In this document: positions 60,401 to 64,000 of the stretch, in pieces
How positions within the stretch are numbered: the first letter of the stretch is position 1
Layout: each line of letters starts with the position of its first letter
Origin: Neisseria zalophi
GTDB lineage: Bacteria > Pseudomonadota > Gammaproteobacteria > Burkholderiales > Neisseriaceae
NCBI RefSeq assembly: GCF_008807015.1
Contig: NZ_CP031700.1
Location: 1,823,014 to 1,887,013 of the forward strand
DNA length: 64,000 nt
Direction: 5' to 3'
The notes under the pieces: model-generated
Databases searched by the model: none
The model's input: only the letters and a program-made list of their open reading frames with translations
Told to the model about the DNA's origin: nothing
Translations under genes and position numbers: made by a program

Positions 60401-61094
60401 CTCACCGATTTGGTCAGGCGTGGAAAGCGAAGAAGTGTGTTACAACGCCGGCTATACCAACGTGCACGAACTGATTCCGTGGCGCACCCTCACCGGTCGC
60501 CAACAGTTCTACCAAGACCATAAATGGATGCGCGATTTCGGCGAACACCTATGCGTATACAAGCCCGCCGTCGATTTCAAAACCACCCGCAAACTTTTGG
60601 GCAAACACCCCAACGGCAACAAAGAAATCACCCTGAATTTCTTAACACCGCACCAAAAATGGGGCATCCACAGCACCTATTCCGAAAACCTGCGCATGCT
60701 CACCCTCTCACGCGGCGGCCCGCATGTGTGGCTTTCCGAAGCCGATGCCAAACGGGCGGGCATTGTCGATAACGACTGGGTAGAAGTATTCAACGCCAAC
60801 GGCACTATTGCCTGCCGCGCCGTGGTCAGCCAACGCATACCCGAAACCATGATCCTGATGTATCACGCACAGGAAAAAATCGTCCACACCCCTGCGGGCG
60901 AAGTTTCGAAAAAACGCGGCGGTATCCACAATTCCGTTACCCGCGCCATTCTGAAGCCCACCCACATGATTGGCGGCTACGCCCAACTGGCCTACGGCTT
61001 CAACTACTACGGCACCGTCGGCTCCAACCGCGACGAATGGGTGATTGTGCGTAAAATGAATAAAGTGGACTGGATGGACACTCCGGTGAAGTAA
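57417..61094 (+). CDS. narG: Respiratory nitrate reductase alpha subunit
   Basis: This 1225-residue molybdoenzyme subunit reduces nitrate with electrons from quinol and faces the cytoplasm. It matches E. coli NarG (1247 residues) from end to end as I recall it. The FS0 cluster ligands His50, Cys54, Cys58 and Cys93 are present, as is the Mo-ligand Asp region GEQTDVAESADWYN. Normally narG is followed by narH, narJ and narI. Here a terminator follows at once and the next gene is a defence-like protein, so NarG lacks its partners locally. AAGGA precedes the ATG. Confidence 0.97.
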   Translation: MSHFLDRLKFLSKTHEPFANGHGVVTLEDRKWENAYRSRWQHDKIVRSTHGVNCTGSCSWKVYVKNGLITWETQQTDYPRTRPDLPNHEPRGCPRGASYSWYVYSAQRVKYPMMRGVLAEMWREARKTLSPIEAWASIVEDKNRAQAYKTQRGLGGFVRSNWDEANEIIAAANAYTIKNYGPDRVIGFSPIPAMSMVSYAAGTRYLSLLGGVCLSFYDWYCDLPPASPQVWGEQTDVAESADWYNANYLLVWGSNVPQTRTPDAHFYTEVRYKGTKTVAVSSDYGEMAKFGDIWLAPKQGTDAALAMAMGHVILKEFHLDNPSPYFTDYVRRLTDMPMLVRLNAEGSGYAPQYFLRASELGGFDAEQNADWKTLVWDELSDGLCLPNGSIGFRWDGSQKWNLETHAQEKDIQAALSLKERADEIVDVGFTYFGGEHDDILYRKVPAKRIPLSNGETALVATVFDLMVANYGIDNGLGGDNIAKDYFDDQPYTPAWQEKHTGVKPELVIRVAREFAQNAHDTEGRSMVIVGAGLNHWYHMDMAYRGIINMLMMCGCIGKSGGGWCHYVGQEKLRPQSGWIPLAFATDWHRPPRQMNGTSFFYAHTSQWRHEKVHADEILAANADGSMGGLSMIDYNAKAERMGWLPSAPQLSANPLDIADQAAAAGSDAGAYIAGRLKDGSLDMACNDPDNPQNFPRNLFVWRSNLLGSSAKGHEYFLKYLLGTQNAVLNDENEDECIKPSEINVRPAAEGKLDLLTVLDFRMSTTCLYGDIVLPTATWYEKDDLNTSDMHPFIHPLSEAVQPLWQSKSDWEIYKGFAKKFSEIAKGYLGVRKDIVLTPLMHDSPQELGQPFDPKDWKHGECDPVPGKTMPAVSVVERDYGAVYDKFTSVGPLLEKVNNNGKGLAWKTEPEVEFLRKLNGVRSEGAGKGQPRIDSAIDAAEMILTLAPETNGHVALKAWQSLSKVTGRDHSHLIQSSEHTQIRFRDIVAQPRKIVTSPIWSGVESEEVCYNAGYTNVHELIPWRTLTGRQQFYQDHKWMRDFGEHLCVYKPAVDFKTTRKLLGKHPNGNKEITLNFLTPHQKWGIHSTYSENLRMLTLSRGGPHVWLSEADAKRAGIVDNDWVEVFNANGTIACRAVVSQRIPETMILMYHAQEKIVHTPAGEVSKKRGGIHNSVTRAILKPTHMIGGYAQLAYGFNYYGTVGSNRDEWVIVRKMNKVDWMDTPVK

Positions 61095-61105
61095 ACACCA
61101 CTTTT

Positions 61106-61142
61106 AAAACCCCTGCCTGATATTGCTTCGGGCAGGGGTTTT
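61106..61142 (+). terminator. Terminator directly after narG
   Basis: Perfect 12-bp arms (AAAACCCCTGCC and its complement) enclose a 13-nt loop and end in TTTTCTTT. It starts 12 nt past the narG stop. Unlike most terminators here it contains no DUS. Confidence 0.9.
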
Positions 61143-61293
61143 CTTTATTGCAGGCCAATATAAAAGGCCGTCTGAAAAACCTAATATAAACAATCCGACA
61201 AAAGTTTACGATAAGTATTTTATTGGATAATTTGATAAAATTATAAACAAAATCGAAACTATTCAATATTAGTTAAGTAAGCTTGGAGATTAT

Positions 61294-64000
61294 ATGCCAA
61301 TTAATTGGGGAGAAATCAAACCATTTCAAAATTCACAAAATAATGCTTTTGAGGAATTAGTATGCCAGTTAGCTCGAGAGGAGTTTGGTCAATCAGGACA
61401 TTTCACTCGAATTGCCGCTCCGGACGGTGGTGTAGAAGCAATATGTGAGCTAGAAGATGGTAATTTATATGGTTGGCAAGCTAAATACTTTATAAATTCT
61501 TTCACCAGTAGCCAATGGCGCCAAATCCAAGACTCATTTGAAGAAGCATTAGAAAATTATCCTAATTTAATTAGATACTATATCTGTGTGCCAATTGATA
61601 GAAATAATGCTTCTGTTCAAGGAAGAAAATCTTTTTTAACCAAGTGGCATGAGCATATACAACAATGGCAACAAATTGCTGAATCTAGGGGAAGAAGCAT
61701 TGAGTTTATTTTTTGGGGCAACTCAGAATTAACAGATCTTCTTTCTAAACCGCAAAACGCAGGTAAACGTTATTTTTGGTTCCAAGAGCAAGAACTATCA
61801 GATCAATGGTTTGAGCAATATAACAATCAAGCCATTGCAAATTTAGGAGCCCGATATACGCCTGAAATCAATATTGATTTACCCATTGCCCTTAAATTTG
61901 AAGCTTTGGCAAGAAGCCAATCTTTTAAAAAACAATATACTCATCGCTTCCACCAATTATTAATTGATATCCAAAAACATTTTTCTTCATTTCAAGCTTT
62001 AGCTAAAGAAATACAAGATGAAGATAAACTTTTATCTATATTGGGAGAAGTGATTGAAAGCTGTAAACAATCATTAAACTTAACCAAATATACAGATGAA
62101 ATTATTCCCATAGATTTATTATTAGCAAAAATTAAATCAGCTATTAAACAAATCAATTTAAATATTAAATATGATAACGATGATAAAAGCCAAGAGGATA
62201 TAAACTCATTTCTAAAAGATATTAGAACTAACTTCTTTTACTTAAAAAATATATTAGAATCTGATGAAATTCAATTATTTAATGGGGAAGTTTTATGGTT
62301 AAGAGGTGAAGCAGGAGTTGGAAAATCTCATTTAATGGGTGATATGATTTCCCAACGTATGCAAGATAGTCAATATTCTATTTTACTATTAGGACAAGAC
62401 TTTACCGAAAATTCGAATATATGGAATCAAATCCTATCCAAGCAATTGAATTTACCAAATTTAAGCCCTAAAGATTTTCTAACTGCTCTTGACAGTATTG
62501 CTCAGGCACAAAAAGAGCGCTTCATTCTTGCTATTGATGCATTAAATGAAGGCGCAGGAAAAAATTTATGGCCAAATCAATTAAACGGTTTTATTCAATT
62601 AATCCAAGAGTATCCTAGAATTGGATTGGTGCTGAGCGTTCGTAGTACCTATGAAAAAATTATAAATAAAAATTTAAGCAAATCTATCCAAAAAGTGCTA
62701 TGCATTATTGATCATGAAGGCTTTGCTGGCCATGAGTTTGATGCAATTCCGGTATTTTTCGAATATTACGGTTTAAACCAACCCACTATTCCTTTACTAA
62801 ATTCGGAGTTTAGCAATCCACTATATCTCAAATTATTTTGTGAAAGCCTAAATAAACAAGGTTACACCTCTGTACCCAAAGGATATCAAGGAATTACCCA
62901 AATCATTGATAGCTATATCAATGGAATAGAGAAAAAAATTGCTTATCGGCTTGAGGAAGATGAAAGCTTACAGCTAGTAAAAAGAGCCATTAATATCATT
63001 ATCGAATTAGATTTATCAGGGGCTGACCTAAACTATCTATCGGTAAAAAAAGAGATTGCAAAAACGCTACAAGATTATATTGCAGAGGCAGATGCTAAAA
63101 AATTTATAGACTACTTAATTCAAGAAGGCGTATTGAATAAAAATATCCCATATTCGCACGAACAAGAATATATCTATTTTACTTATGAAAGAATTGGGGA
63201 GTATCAAAAAGCATTATATTTTCTACAAAAAATTAATAGCCTAAATGACTTAATACAATGGTTTCAAACAACAAAAGGGCAAGAAATTCTTAACCAATTT
63301 AATTTATATAAAGGGTTATGGGAAGCATTTAGTGTTTTATTACCCGAACGGTTAAATATCGAATTATTTGAAGTAATTTCATTTGAAAATAATAATTATG
63401 AATTATTAAATATAATAATTCATAATTTATTATGGAGAATTCCCAAACATATTGATTTACAAAAAATAAATAAATTTCTTAACGATAATCATCAATATTT
63501 TGATCCATATCTATGGCCATATTCATGGATAGAAATGCTTTATCAATTAGCAGCAGAACCTAACCATCCATTAAATAGCATGTATTTACATGAGAATCTA
63601 TTTAATTTATCAATGGCAGATAGAGATGCACAATGGACTACATGCATTTCTCATGAGTTTGATAATAACTCTCCAATCAGTAGATTATTAAACTGGTGCA
63701 AAAATTATAGCCATCAACCCAATTTAACTGAAGAGAGCTTATTATTAATTGCCATAGCGATAAGTTGGTTACTAACTTCCACTAACATCAAGCAAAGAAA
63801 TCAGGCCATACAAGCATTAGCAGATTTATTATGGAATAGATTAAATATTGCTTATCAACTATTGCAAAAGTTTGAGGCAGTAAACGATCCTTATGTATTA
63901 GAAGGCATTTTGTCTGCTACCTATGGAGCTATTTTATATTCTGATAATTTAAATAGCCTGAAAAAATTAGCAGATGAGGTTTATACCCAGATTTTTAATA
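61294..64000 (+). CDS. Nuclease-STAND NTPase, Avs (AVAST)-like, cut by the window end
   Basis: An open frame of 902 codons runs to the window end. GGAG precedes the ATG by six bases. The N-terminus has a PD-(D/E)xK-type nuclease signature: FEELVCQLARE (19-29), PDGGVEA (43-49) and YGWQAKYF (59-66). A STAND-type NTPase follows, with Walker A GEAGVGKS (338-345) and Walker B FILAIDALNEG (410-420), then LVLSVRSTYE, which resembles the sensor arginine region of NACHT proteins. The remainder is helical and Asn/Leu/Ile-rich. Avs proteins share this order, with a C-terminal sensor for phage proteins, not visible here. The gene is much more AT-rich than narG. Assignment to a numbered Avs type is not possible. 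Confidence 0.85.
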   Translation, partial: MPINWGEIKPFQNSQNNAFEELVCQLAREEFGQSGHFTRIAAPDGGVEAICELEDGNLYGWQAKYFINSFTSSQWRQIQDSFEEALENYPNLIRYYICVPIDRNNASVQGRKSFLTKWHEHIQQWQQIAESRGRSIEFIFWGNSELTDLLSKPQNAGKRYFWFQEQELSDQWFEQYNNQAIANLGARYTPEINIDLPIALKFEALARSQSFKKQYTHRFHQLLIDIQKHFSSFQALAKEIQDEDKLLSILGEVIESCKQSLNLTKYTDEIIPIDLLLAKIKSAIKQINLNIKYDNDDKSQEDINSFLKDIRTNFFYLKNILESDEIQLFNGEVLWLRGEAGVGKSHLMGDMISQRMQDSQYSILLLGQDFTENSNIWNQILSKQLNLPNLSPKDFLTALDSIAQAQKERFILAIDALNEGAGKNLWPNQLNGFIQLIQEYPRIGLVLSVRSTYEKIINKNLSKSIQKVLCIIDHEGFAGHEFDAIPVFFEYYGLNQPTIPLLNSEFSNPLYLKLFCESLNKQGYTSVPKGYQGITQIIDSYINGIEKKIAYRLEEDESLQLVKRAINIIIELDLSGADLNYLSVKKEIAKTLQDYIAEADAKKFIDYLIQEGVLNKNIPYSHEQEYIYFTYERIGEYQKALYFLQKINSLNDLIQWFQTTKGQEILNQFNLYKGLWEAFSVLLPERLNIELFEVISFENNNYELLNIIIHNLLWRIPKHIDLQKINKFLNDNHQYFDPYLWPYSWIEMLYQLAAEPNHPLNSMYLHENLFNLSMADRDAQWTTCISHEFDNNSPISRLLNWCKNYSHQPNLTEESLLLIAIAISWLLTSTNIKQRNQAIQALADLLWNRLNIAYQLLQKFEAVNDPYVLEGILSATYGAILYSDNLNSLKKLADEVYTQIFN

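Overview
The window is a chromosomal segment of a Neisseria-type bacterium (Neisseriaceae). The strongest sign is the very frequent 12-mer AGGCCGTCTGAA, the AG dialect of the neisserial DNA uptake sequence (DUS). It occurs singly, inside genes, and above all as inverted pairs that double as terminators. Gene content agrees: a ZnuD-like zinc receptor with a neisserial Zur box, tandem sibling sRNAs, and the UPF0210/ACT pair. The species cannot be named from the sequence alone.

Layout. 1-4042: an rrn operon on the minus strand (5' part of 23S, tRNA-Ala, tRNA-Ile, complete 16S, boxA elements, strong promoter). 4127-5429: rpiA and ispF. 5696-14005: a plus-strand cluster with a TetR regulator and palindromic operator, an HlyD adaptor, a GST, an Old Yellow Enzyme-type reductase, a VOC protein, an RbbA-type ABC ATPase/permease, a second permease and a small membrane protein; it looks like a combined detoxification and export unit. 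14172-17166: a DUF4124 protein and the zinc receptor. 17394-24666: ppiD, HU, lon with a sigma-32-like promoter, and ybeD-lipB-lipA. 24737-26808: an AT-rich accessory patch with a NERD protein and an unknown, apparently frameshifted gene. 27014-30156: a GST and an iron-type alcohol dehydrogenase whose shared inverted-DUS terminator has been split by an IS3-family element. 30440-32580: pepP, a VanZ-like protein and a small protein. 32581-33585: a protein-free stretch holding two sibling sRNAs on the minus strand. 33658-39781: a DUF3482 GTPase and a DUF2868 membrane protein, separated by an inserted KAP NTPase and an Mrr-type nuclease. 39911-47253: an outer-membrane protein, gshA, upp, UPF0210, a small membrane protein, an ACT protein, acpS, pdxJ and recO. 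47374-57127: an aromatic/ketone catabolic region (thiolase, 3-oxoacid CoA-transferase A/B, NhaC-type antiporter, fumarylacetoacetase-family hydrolase, VOC protein, AAHS transporter, 4-hydroxyphenylpyruvate dioxygenase, divergent LysR regulator). 57417-61142: narG with its own terminator and none of narK, narH, narJ or narI next to it. 61294-64000: the start of a large AT-rich nuclease-STAND NTPase protein resembling Avs (AVAST) antiviral proteins, cut by the window end.

How the parts fit. The catabolic genes would convert 4-hydroxyphenylpyruvate to homogentisate and, after two steps not encoded here in recognisable form, fumarylacetoacetate to fumarate and acetoacetate, then acetyl-CoA. The accessory material (KAP/Mrr, the Avs-like gene, the NERD patch, the IS) sits at breaks in otherwise conserved gene neighbourhoods and is AT-rich, which suggests acquisition by transfer.
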